Assembly (NCBI GenBank): GCA_034190295.1
Contig: JAXHSW010000005.1
Span: 1-64,000, forward strand
From: Okeania sp034190295
GTDB taxonomy: Bacteria > Cyanobacteriota > Cyanobacteriia > Cyanobacteriales > Microcoleaceae
Direction: 5' to 3'
DNA: 64,000 bases
Part shown: in pieces, positions 45,152-54,852 of the stretch
Layout of the letters: each line of letters opens with the position of its first letter
Position numbering within the stretch: the stretch's first letter is position 1
Made by a program: the position numbers and the translations under genes
The notes under the pieces: model-generated
What the model saw: only the letters and a program-made list of their open reading frames with translations
What the model was told of the DNA's origin: nothing
The model's database searches: none

Positions 45152-45370
45152 GTAATTTTGACAGTAATTTTCTTGATTTTTTTGTGATAGTGCTATGGGC
45201 AAGGCAAAGGTCATTTCAGTTATCAGTTATCAGTCAAAAGGCAAAAATAATCTATGACTGAGTTTGATAATTTATAAATTAGAAATGTCTGAACCTTTGC
45301 TTTGTTATATAAGATATTCTAGTGATTCTTAATTTTTTGGTACTCCCCCAATTTAGTAGTATCATACTTA

Positions 45371-45500
45371 CCGAAAAATTGTGGTTTAAAGCCTCCCCTT
45401 TTAAGGGGATAATAAATAAAATTTTTCATAATTAGTCAATCAATTCCGTTTTCAAGGAGAGGTAATTGTTAATTGTTAATTATTCATTATTAATTGTTGA
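45371..45500. mobile_element. MITE-like repeat, CCGAAAAATT family, short variant
   Basis: Starts CCGAAAAATTGTGGTTTAAA, has GCCTCCCCTTTTAAGGGGAT, then GTCAATCAATTCCGTTTTCA and ATTGTTAATT repeats ending TTGTTGA. It matches 30031-30154. A separate GGTCATTTCAGTTATCAG fragment lies at about 45208. Confidence 0.72.
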
Positions 45501-45599
45501 AAGGAGTTATCAAATTCTTTTCTCAAATAATTAAATAAGCCAATATCATTACTCTGGAGTAACTTCTCAAACCATGTATACCAGAAGAATACTAAAAAA

Positions 45600-46193
45600 T
45601 CATGGTTGACATCGTTGCCGTAGTTGCTCTAAAAAGTTTCCTGGCAATCTAAAATTAGCATTTTCCATTCCATTCACCAAGAAATTTAGTTCTTCTAGAG
45701 TAGGTTGTTTTTGCTCTACCCAAATCTCAATAATATCTTGAAGAGTGAGGTAAGAAATACCAATACCTTCAGCTATCTTGCATGCTTTTTTATCTGAAGA
45801 AAGAAAAACTGCTAGAGCTTGGTAACGCCTAGCAAGCACCAAACAAGCAGACTCACCTGTACCAATCTTGTACTGTAGCTCTATATTCACTCGCTCCTCA
45901 ATTTCTTCTAAACTCAAAGTTTCAATTATCAGAGTTCCCTGCTGAAAATGCTGAGATAGTTGTTCAGCATTCGATAACCACACCCGTCGTCCCTCTCTCT
46001 TGGCATAACGTAACCCCTTAGCTAACTCACTCAAATCTTTACCTTTAAGACTGCAGTCATCTTCGTCTAGATTATAGACTTCACTAGGTAATCTAGCTGA
46101 AGAAGCATTGAGTGCTTCTAGTAGAATATTTAGTCCCTCTGGGTGAGCAAATGCCATCACGCGCAGAACTACAGTATCTATAATATTATTCAT
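45600..46193 (-). CDS. PIN-domain-like protein (DUF3368-type), putative toxin
   Basis: 197 residues. Core motifs resemble the PIN-like family: an N-terminal NNIIDTVVLRVMAF with Asp6, and IGTGESACLVLARRYQALA, VFLSSDKKACKIAEGIGI with the Glu and Asp expected of the active site. It is divergent from the Xre-ImmA-like gene, 150 bp away, and pairs like this occur as predicted toxin-antitoxin or defence modules. The start is ATG 46193; the gene looks intact. Function as an RNase toxin is inference. Confidence 0.65.
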   Translation of the reverse strand: MNNIIDTVVLRVMAFAHPEGLNILLEALNASSARLPSEVYNLDEDDCSLKGKDLSELAKGLRYAKREGRRVWLSNAEQLSQHFQQGTLIIETLSLEEIEERVNIELQYKIGTGESACLVLARRYQALAVFLSSDKKACKIAEGIGISYLTLQDIIEIWVEQKQPTLEELNFLVNGMENANFRLPGNFLEQLRQRCQP

Positions 46194-46344
46194 ATATTTA
46201 GCGCTCAGTAAAATTTATATCGACAAGAGAAATACAAATTCCTCATCCTCATATAGCTATACCCAAATTTTTATTTCGGAGATGTCTAATGTTAATTGAT
46301 AAGATAAATACAGATATTTTTTAACGAAGTGTTAAAATTAGACC

Positions 46345-47490
46345 ATGAATTACGAATTTTTGGGCCAGCGCTTAAGAATTTCTCGCGAACGCGCACGTCT
46401 AAATCAATCTCAAGCTGCTCAGTTGCTCGAATTAACCCCCGCTGCTCTCAACCAATATGAAAGTGGAAAACGTCGTGTGGACGCCTTGCAGTTAGAACGT
46501 CTAGCTAGACTTTATGGAGTGCCATTGCGATCGCTTTTTAGTGAAGAAACAACCCGCACCGACTGGGAAGAATCTCTACGTCTATGTTCGGAAAAAATTT
46601 CTACTTCCGGCAAAGCAGGTATAGGGCAACTGATTGAAGAAATTTTCACTCTGGAAGAACTCTATACTGAGACAGAAACACCTTTCCCAGGCATTCCTCA
46701 CCCACCATTTGCCCCTTTTACAGAATCCCAGTTGCATGAAACTGAGGCAGGAATTTGGGCAGCTCAAAAAGCTCGCTCCCACTATAACTTGGGCATTGCA
46801 CCCCTGATTGACGTGGGTCGTTTTTTAGAAGCTCTGGGGTTAATGGTGTTCAGAATACCTTTTGGTAAAGAACAAGATGCTATTTCCGGGGTATTTTTTC
46901 TACACCCCAAGTTGGGAACAATTGCAGCTCTCAACCTGGAACAAGAAGTTAACCGTCACCCATTTACCCTAACTTATGGATTAGCTTACAGTCTATTTTT
47001 GTACGATCGCCCAGCGGTAATCTTGCGACATGGGGATACTACCCCTTTAGAAAATTTTGCTCAGACATTTGCTGCTTATTTTTTGATTCCTGCAACTGCT
47101 TTACAGCAACGTTTACAAGCTCTAGGGGTTAAGGTTGTCAGAAATCCGGCCACAGTTGTTAATCTTGCCTATTACTTTGGAGTCAGCTATGAAGAAATGT
47201 TGTATCGTTTGCAATTGGAACACCGACTGGTTAATTCTCAGAATAATTTTCAGAATGTTAAACCTTTGTTGTTAGCTCGTTGTTTGGGTTTTCCTAGCGA
47301 TGATAGGTTTCGGCAAGGTTCGATCGCTTTGGAAGAAATGTTACCTCGAATTTTTATTGAGTTGGGATTTCGTGCTGTTGAACAGTCTAAGCTATCTTTA
47401 CGACGGGTTGCAGAAATGCTTGGCATCAGTGATATTGAATTGGAGGAACGTTTATATGAGATAGAGGAAACTAAGTATAATTTTTACTAA
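46345..47490 (+). CDS. Xre-type HTH regulator with ImmA/IrrE-like domain
   Basis: 381 residues. The N-terminal HTH (about 4-65) is of Xre type: LGQRLRISRERARLNQSQAA, LTPAALNQYESGKRRV. The middle (about 140-290) resembles ImmA/IrrE (DUF955), with PLIDVGRFLEALGLMVFRIP and ENFAQTFAAYFLIP, but the zinc HExxH site is replaced by TYGLAYSL, so proteolysis is unlikely. It may be a non-catalytic sensor-repressor. It is divergent from the PIN-like gene and probably regulates it. The C-terminus adds a second small helical domain (LRRVAEMLGISDIELEERLY). Confidence 0.78.
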   Translation: MNYEFLGQRLRISRERARLNQSQAAQLLELTPAALNQYESGKRRVDALQLERLARLYGVPLRSLFSEETTRTDWEESLRLCSEKISTSGKAGIGQLIEEIFTLEELYTETETPFPGIPHPPFAPFTESQLHETEAGIWAAQKARSHYNLGIAPLIDVGRFLEALGLMVFRIPFGKEQDAISGVFFLHPKLGTIAALNLEQEVNRHPFTLTYGLAYSLFLYDRPAVILRHGDTTPLENFAQTFAAYFLIPATALQQRLQALGVKVVRNPATVVNLAYYFGVSYEEMLYRLQLEHRLVNSQNNFQNVKPLLLARCLGFPSDDRFRQGSIALEEMLPRIFIELGFRAVEQSKLSLRRVAEMLGISDIELEERLYEIEETKYNFY

Positions 47491-47856
47491 TCAAAATATC
47501 TTAAACAATTGTTTCTTCAAATCAAAACGACTAAAATTTAGGCAAAATTATAAAAATTTATTCAACGTACTTGCTTTATTACAGCGATTTGTATCATACT
47601 TTAAACATTGATATGATGCTCTACTTGTATCTAACAGTAAAAATATCCTGTTTCTAGGAAGCTCAAAGCCAGTATTTACGTTAAAACCATCCTCAAAATC
47701 ATAATTTGAACTTCACTATAGATAGCGGCAAAAAAACAAATTTATAATAAGCATAAATACTTGAGTAAATATAACTATTGACAAATTGCTTTTTATTAGT
47801 ACTTCAACATAAGCTTTTTTTTGACTAGAGATTAAGTCAGAGGAGAAAAAATTAAA

Positions 47857-48120
47857 ATGTATAAAAAATCAAAAGAGCTAAGGGAAATAATCAGAAAAGT
47901 AGACAGCCTTTCACCAGAAGAGCAATTATCTTTAATATCTTATTTAACAAATAGACTGAAAATGTGTGAAATCAAAAAAAAGCCGAGTAGAGATTGGACA
48001 GATTTAGAAGGAATAGCACCTAATTTATTAGAAGGAATGGATGCTCAAGAGTATGTTACTCGGATGAGACGAGGAGAGTTTCCCGAGTTAGAAATTCAAC
48101 AAAATAAATTGGGTAATTAA
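47857..48120 (+). CDS. Putative antitoxin paired with a PIN toxin
   Basis: 87 residues, mostly helical: LREIIRKVDSLSPEEQLSLI, then SRDWTDLEGIAPNLLEGMDA and QEYVTRMRRGEF. This resembles small antitoxins encoded right before PIN toxins in cyanobacteria. AGAGGAGAAAA precedes the ATG. Its stop is 2 bp before the GTG start of the PIN gene, so they are cotranscribed. The antitoxin is intact while its toxin partner is split by an element. The 366 bp upstream show only AT-rich sequence. Confidence 0.75.
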   Translation: MYKKSKELREIIRKVDSLSPEEQLSLISYLTNRLKMCEIKKKPSRDWTDLEGIAPNLLEGMDAQEYVTRMRRGEFPELEIQQNKLGN

Positions 48121-48122
48121 CA

Positions 48123-48828
48123 GTGAATATAGAAGAAAGTCTCCAGGATGTAACTCACTTATTTATAGATACTGCACCAGTTATTTACTATGTTGAACAA
48201 AACCCCCGATATCTAGAAACAGCAAGAGCGGTATTTAATTATATTCGTGAAGATAGTTTAATAGCAGTAACTTCTCCAATTACCTTATCTGAATGTTTAG
48301 TACGTCCTTATAGTTTAGGACAGACACAATTACAGAAATATTTTATTGACGTTATTGTAAATGGTAATAATACGATTTTTGTGCCTATTGACGATCCTAA
48401 TATAGCACTAGAAGCAGCTCAAATCAGAGCAAGATATAATCTACAATTACCGAAGAATTAATAATTAAAGAATTAAAGAATTAAATAATTTAGGTTTAAA
48501 GCCTCCCCTTAGCTGCGCTGCTAGCTACCGCTCTACAAGGGGAAAAAAAGCGGTCGTTGCGTAGCGCACCCGTTGGGTGGGATGGATGGATTTCCTAAGC
48601 ATATCCAATCGACTCCTGTGAATAAATTTTTTCCTTTTATTCAATCAATTCCGTTTTTAGGGAGAGGTAATTATCAATTATCCATTATCAATTATCAATT
48701 ATTGAACCGATGCTTTTCAAATTGCTGTAGCATTAGCAGCAGAATGTGAGGCATTTTTAACAAATGATAATGTATTTAGAAGAATAACAGAATTGACTAT
48801 ATTATTGCTAGATGAATTAGAAATTTGA
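48123..48828 (+). pseudogene. PIN-domain toxin gene split by a 256-bp element
   Basis: From GTG 48123 the frame encodes the PIN start THLFIDTAPVIYYVEQNPRY, ITLSECLVRPY and AAQIRARYNLQL, then meets the element at 48450 and stops after PKN. The missing end, TDAFQIAVALAAECEAFLTN and DNVFRRITELTILLLDELEI, lies at 48706-48828. Removing 48450-48705 joins 109 and 40 codons in frame into a 149-residue PIN protein. The lost part carries the last conserved acidic positions, so the present product is probably inactive. Confidence 0.9.
48450..48705. mobile_element. 256-bp MITE-like insertion in a PIN toxin gene
   Basis: Begins CCGAAGAATT, has TTTAAAGCCTCCCCTTAGCT, GCTACCGCTCTACAAGGGGA and CATATCCAATCGACTCC, then CAATCAATTCCGTTTTTAGG and AATTATC repeats ending TTGA. 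It combines blocks of the long (28730) and short (45371) variants, which shows they are one family. Removal restores the frame. No clear target duplication. Confidence 0.85.
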
Positions 48829-49144
48829 AGTAGATGTAGGGTTGGTTTGAGCTGTTGCCGATATGTTTTCGTTTTACTGCGCGAGATGAAAAGCATTCCG
48901 TAGAAAAAAGGCGGAGATAACTAGAGAAAGTTAGTATTTATGTTTGGTATTTGCTGTAACCCACCAGTAATAAATTGTCGATAAAGCAAATAAAAAAAAT
49001 ACAATTCAGAGAGATAAAATAATAGATTTAAGTAATAACATCAAACTCAGACAAGTTGTTTACTTATAATAGCCAATATAGTTGATTAACCAAAAATTGA
49101 AACAGCGTCGCAACAAGAAAATGAGATATAACAATCGCTTATTT

Positions 49145-50041
49145 TTACCAGACAAGTTTTTCGTTTAGTTTAAAATCATCAGGCAATATTTTGAGATTAT
49201 TGCAAACTTTTAAAAGATAATCTATTCTAATTTTTTCTGTCTCCTTTCTAATTTTTTGTGTTTCCGTATAAGCAGGTGGCAAATCTAAATCCAATGATTC
49301 TATTAAAGTAGGAATATTTGTCAGTTTTTTGACGGTGATTCCAAAATTATTGGAGTTTGTTAGATAAGGATGTGTAGCTTTAAAAATGTGCCTTGAAACT
49401 GTATGGCTAAATAATTCTATAAATACAAAAACTACCTGTCTTAAGTTAATCAAAAAACATCTTGTTTCTGCATCATAAGTGCAAAAACGTTTTTTTGTTC
49501 TGTGATTAACTCTATTCCACAATAACTGACCCATATTTTGCTGACATATAACTAAAATTTGAGGTATATTTTCAGTATCATCAATTCCAGCAATAAACCC
49601 ACGAATCATATCCCAATTTTCCCTAGGAACTGTCACACCATTTATATTGTCAAATTTAACCGATGGGAATAAAGGAGTATTAGCTAATTTTAATAGTCGC
49701 TGTAACTCAGAAAGTTTTGGGCTTTTTTTGGGCAGATATTCTTTAACTTTAGTATCGTTTTGTAGTGGCTTAATTTCCTCAATGTATTTTTTCTCTAAAT
49801 TATCTAATTCTGATAGAGGTGCTTCAATATAGTAGATATAAACTTTATCCAATCCTTTCCTAGCAAATTGTTTGTAACGATGATGAGTTTTTCCTGCCCA
49901 ACGCTTTCTTAAGTTTTGAGCTTGACCTATATATAATATTTGATTTTGCTCATCAGCGATGAAATAAATTCCTGGTACATTAGGAAGAAGAGAACGACTT
50001 TTTAAAGAACATTTGCCATAAAATTTGGGTAAGTTATCCAT
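49145..50041 (-). CDS. GIY-YIG nuclease domain protein
   Basis: 298 residues. The N-terminal ~95 residues are a GIY-YIG fold: VPGIYFIADEQNQILYIGQA, then QNLRKRWAGKTHHRYKQ with the conserved Arg, and IYYIEAPLSELDNLEKKYIE with the Glu. The rest has no recognised domain. Such proteins occur as stand-alone nucleases, homing-type or stress proteins. It is divergent from the deoxyribosyltransferase-like gene by 90 bp. The function is not clear, the domain call is good. The 316 bp before its stop (48829-49144) show nothing recognisable. Confidence 0.82.
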   Translation of the reverse strand: MDNLPKFYGKCSLKSRSLLPNVPGIYFIADEQNQILYIGQAQNLRKRWAGKTHHRYKQFARKGLDKVYIYYIEAPLSELDNLEKKYIEEIKPLQNDTKVKEYLPKKSPKLSELQRLLKLANTPLFPSVKFDNINGVTVPRENWDMIRGFIAGIDDTENIPQILVICQQNMGQLLWNRVNHRTKKRFCTYDAETRCFLINLRQVVFVFIELFSHTVSRHIFKATHPYLTNSNNFGITVKKLTNIPTLIESLDLDLPPAYTETQKIRKETEKIRIDYLLKVCNNLKILPDDFKLNEKLVW

Positions 50042-50129
50042 AATTTTATCTGCTCAACTTTTCGACAAAATTTTATCAGTAAACCTTCATCATAAATTTT
50101 ATCTAAAGAGCTAACAGAAATAATCAGAA

Positions 50130-50600
50130 ATGAAAAAAACAATTTATCTAGCTAATCCTTATGGTTTCTCAAAGCAACAAAAAGAATTGCTACTTCCTCC
50201 TATAGCCGAAAAATTGAAATCTTTAGGAGCGGAAGTTTGGGAACCATTTGAACGAAATAACCAACAAGACTTCTCAAGGCCAGGATGGGCCTACATTATT
50301 GCTCAAGCAGATTTGAGTGATGTAAGAAACTGCGATGCTATATTTGCTATTGTCAATGGCACACCGCCTGATGAAGGTGTAATGGTTGAATTAGGTGTGG
50401 CGATCGCCCTCAATAAAAAAGTTTTTCTATTTCGAGATGATTTTCGTCGCTGCACGGATAGTGAAAATTATCCACTGAATCTGATGATATTTGCAGGTCT
50501 ACCAGAAAAGGGTTGGGAAAATTATTATTATAAGTCTGTGGAAGAAATTGATTCAAAACACAAAGCTTTATATAAGTGGCTATTAGAAGATCGGGACTAA
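50130..50600 (+). CDS. Nucleoside 2-deoxyribosyltransferase family protein
   Basis: 156 residues matching the nucleoside 2-deoxyribosyltransferase fold: IYLANPYGFSKQQKELLLPP at the start, SDVRNCDAIFAIVNG, and the key block GTPPDEGVMVELGVAIALNK with the nucleophilic Glu, then VFLFRDDFR. Enzymes of this family swap bases between deoxynucleosides; some members are predicted nucleotide hydrolases or parts of defence systems. Divergent from the GIY-YIG gene. Complete. Confidence 0.85.
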   Translation: MKKTIYLANPYGFSKQQKELLLPPIAEKLKSLGAEVWEPFERNNQQDFSRPGWAYIIAQADLSDVRNCDAIFAIVNGTPPDEGVMVELGVAIALNKKVFLFRDDFRRCTDSENYPLNLMIFAGLPEKGWENYYYKSVEEIDSKHKALYKWLLEDRD

Positions 50601-50756
50601 TTTTGTACCTCGCTGCCACTACCAATGTTACAACTTAATGTCGTGAATGTGAGCTACAATTAGACATAGGCGTGAATAAAGATATAGACTTTTTGTAAAA
50701 GTAGGGAACAGGGAAGATGTTTTTAGGAAAAAAATACAGATTTTTTTGTCGCTTCA

Positions 50757-50905
50757 AACTGCGGACTTCAGCAACAAGACTCTCTCTTATGGGACAGTGT
50801 TTAAATTAACAACTGACTTTAAGGGCAAGGGAGGCAACTTTTGTAGTAAGACAATTAAATATTGCTTTTATCCTAAACTAAAAGCAATAGCTGAAGTCCG
50901 CAGTT
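50757..50905. mobile_element. 149-bp element with perfect 16-bp inverted ends
   Basis: AACTGCGGACTTCAGC at 50757-50772 and GCTGAAGTCCGCAGTT at 50890-50905 are exact inverted repeats. The interior has no ORF. It lies in the 437-bp gap between the deoxyribosyltransferase-like and TerB-like genes. No target duplication was identified. Confidence 0.7.
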
Positions 50906-51037
50906 CCTCTGGAGGGGGATAGCTGATGGCTGACGACTGTTAGCTCCGCATGACAAACGGAAATGCTTATAGTCATCTTAAGATGAATTAAACTATTAGC
51001 CAAGGATTGAAATCCTTGGCAAGCCTTAAAATATCAA

Positions 51038-51547
51038 CTACTTATCTTCCCCAGGTATACCTTCAGGAAACCAAATCTTTATTCGTTTCTCTTTAAGCGC
51101 CTTTTCTTCTTCAAAGAGGTTCTCTAGTTCTAGAACTTTAGCTTCAGAAATTCCTAACTTAGTTGCCATTTTACGAATAGTAGCTTTTTCTCCTTCACTA
51201 TACTCCCCATCAGCAGCTGAAGCTTGGATGGCTTCATAAATAAGGACATAACGACCCTGTTTAGCTAAAGGATTGCTAAAGAGCAGCTTTTCTATATCGT
51301 CAGTTGAACCCGTACCATCGTAAGTTTTCAGTTCATCAATTTGACTGTCACTCATTTGCGGGTGGTAGGTAGTGGCATGACCTATTACCCAATCCCGCTC
51401 TGCTTGTGCAAGTTCTCCATCACCATTAGCACAGAGAAGAAGTGCCTTGTACCAAATGATAGATGTTTCATCGGGGAGTACCTTAGTGATTCCGTAGCGC
51501 TCGGTCTTGATCCAGGGAGCAGGTCCGTAAGTTTCGTATGTTGTCAT
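51038..51547 (-). CDS. TerB-like (tellurite resistance family) protein
   Basis: 169 residues with a TerB-type helical fold: KALLLCANGDGELAQAERDW in the first metal-binding-like loop and EAIQASAADGEYSEGEKATI in the second, each with acidic residues in DG-E motifs as in TerB. Cellular role unknown; TerB-like proteins link membrane stress, phage and metal responses. It is monocistronic. The 386-bp gap after it in plus-strand coordinates (51548-51933) has a GATTGCTTCCTTCCACGGAG repeat (51645) and AT-rich sequence. Confidence 0.8.
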   Translation of the reverse strand: MTTYETYGPAPWIKTERYGITKVLPDETSIIWYKALLLCANGDGELAQAERDWVIGHATTYHPQMSDSQIDELKTYDGTGSTDDIEKLLFSNPLAKQGRYVLIYEAIQASAADGEYSEGEKATIRKMATKLGISEAKVLELENLFEEEKALKEKRIKIWFPEGIPGEDK

Positions 51548-51933
51548 TTCTATTTAACTTTTAAGCTTAATGTTGGAATAAGTAGGTAGGCGCTAATAAA
51601 CATAACTATGTAACGAAATGTTAATATAGTCAAAACCCTTGAGATTGCTTCCTTCCACGGAGTGACCGTCGCAATTACATAGTTGTAAATTTTCCCGCTT
51701 ACTTACTTACATCAAAGGTTTGTTAAAGAAATATTCCCATGTAGATTAAGAAGTTAGCTAATATTTAGATTGATTTAATGAATTAATAAATTATAGCTGA
51801 TAGCTAATATATGACGGCTGTTTGCGCAGCATTCCGCAGGAAATTCTTACATTAGCAGCCCAGTTAATGTTAATTATTCTTATGTTTAATTCTCCCTAGC
51901 TTTCCCACTCCCCCACTTCCTAAAAAAACTTTT

Positions 51934-52431
51934 TCAGCACACCCTAATTTTATCCAAATCAAAATCAAACTTACCAATATAAATCAATTTAGCCTGTCGC
52001 CCGTGGAGGTTTTTTTCAACAGTATTTCCTACATCAGAAAAACTCAAACAAACCCGCAAAAAATTAGGAGGATAATAAACTAATTTTTCAGCCCATTCAA
52101 TGGCAACAATACCCAAAGGTACTTCCAAACCCTCCCAATAAATATCCAAATTCAAAGCTTCAATTTCATAACTTTCTAAACGATATAAATCAAAATGATA
52201 AAGAGGAACTTTGCCAGAAAAATACTCATTAATCAAAGTAAAAGTAGGGCTATCAATTGTTTCCTTTATTCCCAAACCAGCACCAAGACCTTGAACAAAA
52301 GTAGTTTTACCACTACCTAAATTTCCCTCCAATAAAATCACACTACCAGCAGGCAAAATTTTCCCTAAACTTTTACCAAGATTGTAAGTTGCTGGAGTAT
52401 TTTGTAGTGACAAAAAAACTTCTTTATTCAT
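51934..52431 (-). CDS. tsaE: tRNA t6A biosynthesis ATPase TsaE
   Basis: 165-residue P-loop ATPase of the TsaE/YjeE family, part of the complex that makes threonylcarbamoyladenosine at A37 of ANN-decoding tRNAs. Walker A is GNLGSGKTT (about 36-44), followed by GLGIKETIDSPTFTLINEY, YHFDLYRLES and VAIEWAEKL, all diagnostic. Slightly longer than usual because of a C-terminal tail. Monocistronic, with a MITE-like repeat just upstream at 52469. Confidence 0.95.
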   Translation of the reverse strand: MNKEVFLSLQNTPATYNLGKSLGKILPAGSVILLEGNLGSGKTTFVQGLGAGLGIKETIDSPTFTLINEYFSGKVPLYHFDLYRLESYEIEALNLDIYWEGLEVPLGIVAIEWAEKLVYYPPNFLRVCLSFSDVGNTVEKNLHGRQAKLIYIGKFDFDLDKIRVC

Positions 52432-52468
52432 AACTATTTAGGGTTGACTGAAAAAGTCTTATGGGTAA

Positions 52469-52665
52469 GGGTCATTTCAGTTATCAGTTATCAGTTATCA
52501 GTTATCAGTACCGACTACTAAAGCCGGAGAAAACGAAAATACACTCATTGAATATTTATCTTGGTAGATTGGATATGCTTAGGAAATCCATCCATCCCAC
52601 CCTACGGGAAGCTCCGAAGAGCGACCGCTTTTCATCCCCCTTTTAGGGCTATGCTTTATAAACAT
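52469..52665. mobile_element. MITE-like repeat, degenerate long variant
   Basis: Begins TCATTTCAGTTATCAGTTAT, has TTGGTAGATTGGATATGCTT, GGAAATCCATCCATCCCACC and GAGCGACCGCTTTTCATCCC, and ends near GGGCTATGCTTTATAAAC. The CCGAAAAATT end is degraded. The rest of the 1-kb gap to 53463 is non-coding, with a partial copy of the family end at about 52890-52915 (TTTTTCGGTAAG) and TACTCCCCTGCTTCCC text. Confidence 0.7.
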
Positions 52666-53463
52666 CTTTCTTAACATAAAAATTGACACTGGTAGACAAG
52701 TTATGTAGAAGTCTTTAAAAGGTTTTTGTCAGAGAAAAAGTGTATTAAAAAGTAAATTTTTTTTGATAACTTAAGTAGTTTTTCCTATCTACTATGATTC
52801 TTTCTCCTTTCTCCCCTGCTCCCTGCTCCCCTACTCCCCTGCTTCCCACAAGGTTTTCAGGAGTTCCCGATCGGGGATAGCTAAAAGGGGGAGGCTTTAA
52901 ACCCAATTTTTCGGTAAGGGTAGGAGACAGCTATACTCGAGAAATGGGAATTATAGAGGAGGTAAGAGGAAGAATAATCAAGGGATTATTCTGCGCAACT
53001 ATGCGCCTAAAATGCTAATTTTTTGAACCATTATATATACCAATTTGAAAAAAGAATGTTACGAATAATAAGGGCGATCGAAAGACTTTAAAGGAGATGT
53101 CCCTTTGACAAAAAAGAGAATTTCCTAGTTCAAAACTGGTATTAAAGCCATTCCCATACGACTCCTGACTCCTAACTCCTAAGAAATATCCTAGCTATTT
53201 GTAGCAAAAATTTATCAAATTGGTATTACGACCTAAAAGCTTGGACTTTTTTTAACTAAAAAATGCTAAAACCTTTATATAGCAATCAGGAATAAGTTGT
53301 GAGAATTGAAGTATTCCTTAAAAGTACAGAATATAGCAATTATTACATTTATATGATACGTTTTTTCTTCTCCTCTGTTGCCTGTTGCCTAAAAGTTTCC
53401 AATATCTCACAACTCAAATCATATTGCTATATGTCAATGCTTCCCCAGAGCGATCGGTAAACC

Positions 53464-54852
53464 CTATTTATTAAATTCAATCCGCTCATACCACTCCAAT
53501 AATACCTGTGCTAACATCATCGAATCGTGACGAACAAAACCAGTTTCTTCATCCTCATACATCACATTAGTCAAAAGCATTTTCCTGCCTAAATTTCTAA
53601 CAGCTTCACGGTCAAGAAAAACTGGATGAGAATCTTCTTGAGCATAACGAACTAATGCTTGTGCTGAAGGACTTTTTCCCTGAACTAATACAGTATCAAA
53701 TAGTTGCTTACCAGCAGCAACATCAATAGCACGAATATGATCTGCCACAGTATATCCAGTAGTTTCTCCAGGCTGAGTCATAATATTACAAACATAAATA
53801 CTAGGAATATTTCTAGAAGCAATTACCTCAGTAATTTCAGGCACTAATAAATTAGGAATCACGCTAGTATATAAACTACCCGGGCCAATAATAATATAGT
53901 CAGCTTCTTCTATTGCCTGTAAAACTTTAGGCAAAGCAAGAGGATGTTCGGGAGTACAGCCAATTTTGACAATTTTTCCCCCAGCTTCCGTAATATTAGA
54001 CTCGCCCTCAATACGTCGTCCATCAGACAACTCTGCCCACAAATTCACATCAGTAAGAGTCGCAGGTAAAACCTGACCCTGTATAGCCAAAACCTTAGAG
54101 CTAGCAGCTACAGCGAGTTCCAAATCTCCAGTCACCTCACTCATCGCCGTGAGGAAAAGATTGCCAAAACTATGACCCACCAAACCATCACCAGCACGAA
54201 ACCGATACTGAAACAACTCAGTTAATAACTTTTCCTCATTAGCCAAAGCTGCTAAACAATTACGAATATCCCCTGGTGGTAGTACTCCTATCTCTCGACG
54301 CAACCTACCAGAAGACCCACCATCATCTGCCACTGTCACAACAGCAGTAATATTAGCACTATAATCTTTTAGACCTCTTAACAAAGTAGAAAGACCTGTA
54401 CCCCCACCAATAGCAACTATTTTTGGACCTCGATTTAATCGTCGATGGGCAAGTAAGCGGTCCACCAGCTTTTCCTCTCCCTCTGGTATTAACACCTGAG
54501 TAATGGAATTAATACTACGATTTTGACCCCAGAAGATAAAAAGTAATCCAGCAAAAATAATTATTGGCCCGGAAATATAATTAGGAACTACAGTCGTCAC
54601 CCACCCCAAAAATTGTTTAAGTAGTCTGAGGGTGTAAAAAATTGGAGTCATTCCGGTCCATATTGATAGACCTAAGCTAGTGAGTAGTACGCCAGCAGCA
54701 CTCAAGAGTAACCACCGTTTGATAAATAATCCTGGAGATAGCCACTTAAACCATTGACCAATTATCTGAGAGTTAGTCTGACGACGTTTTGCAACAAAAA
54801 AATTACTTTTAAGAAAGATACGCAGGGTTTTCTTTACTAAACCAGTTGACAT
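53464..54852 (-). CDS. YvcK/CofD-like family protein (gluconeogenesis factor type)
   Basis: 462 residues. An N-terminal part with two to three hydrophobic segments (about 45-125) is followed by the YvcK domain: VAIGGGTGLSTLLRGLKDYS, VTVADDGGSSGRLRREIG, ADYIIIGPGSLYTSVIPNLL and VYVCNIMTQPGETTGYTVADH-type blocks. YvcK proteins bind UDP-GlcNAc and are needed for cell-wall growth and gluconeogenic media in bacteria; the membrane N-terminus is typical of cyanobacterial members. The fold is shared with CofD (F420 synthesis), but that activity is less likely. Monocistronic; no F420 genes nearby. Confidence 0.88.
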   Translation of the reverse strand: MSTGLVKKTLRIFLKSNFFVAKRRQTNSQIIGQWFKWLSPGLFIKRWLLLSAAGVLLTSLGLSIWTGMTPIFYTLRLLKQFLGWVTTVVPNYISGPIIIFAGLLFIFWGQNRSINSITQVLIPEGEEKLVDRLLAHRRLNRGPKIVAIGGGTGLSTLLRGLKDYSANITAVVTVADDGGSSGRLRREIGVLPPGDIRNCLAALANEEKLLTELFQYRFRAGDGLVGHSFGNLFLTAMSEVTGDLELAVAASSKVLAIQGQVLPATLTDVNLWAELSDGRRIEGESNITEAGGKIVKIGCTPEHPLALPKVLQAIEEADYIIIGPGSLYTSVIPNLLVPEITEVIASRNIPSIYVCNIMTQPGETTGYTVADHIRAIDVAAGKQLFDTVLVQGKSPSAQALVRYAQEDSHPVFLDREAVRNLGRKMLLTNVMYEDEETGFVRHDSMMLAQVLLEWYERIEFNK

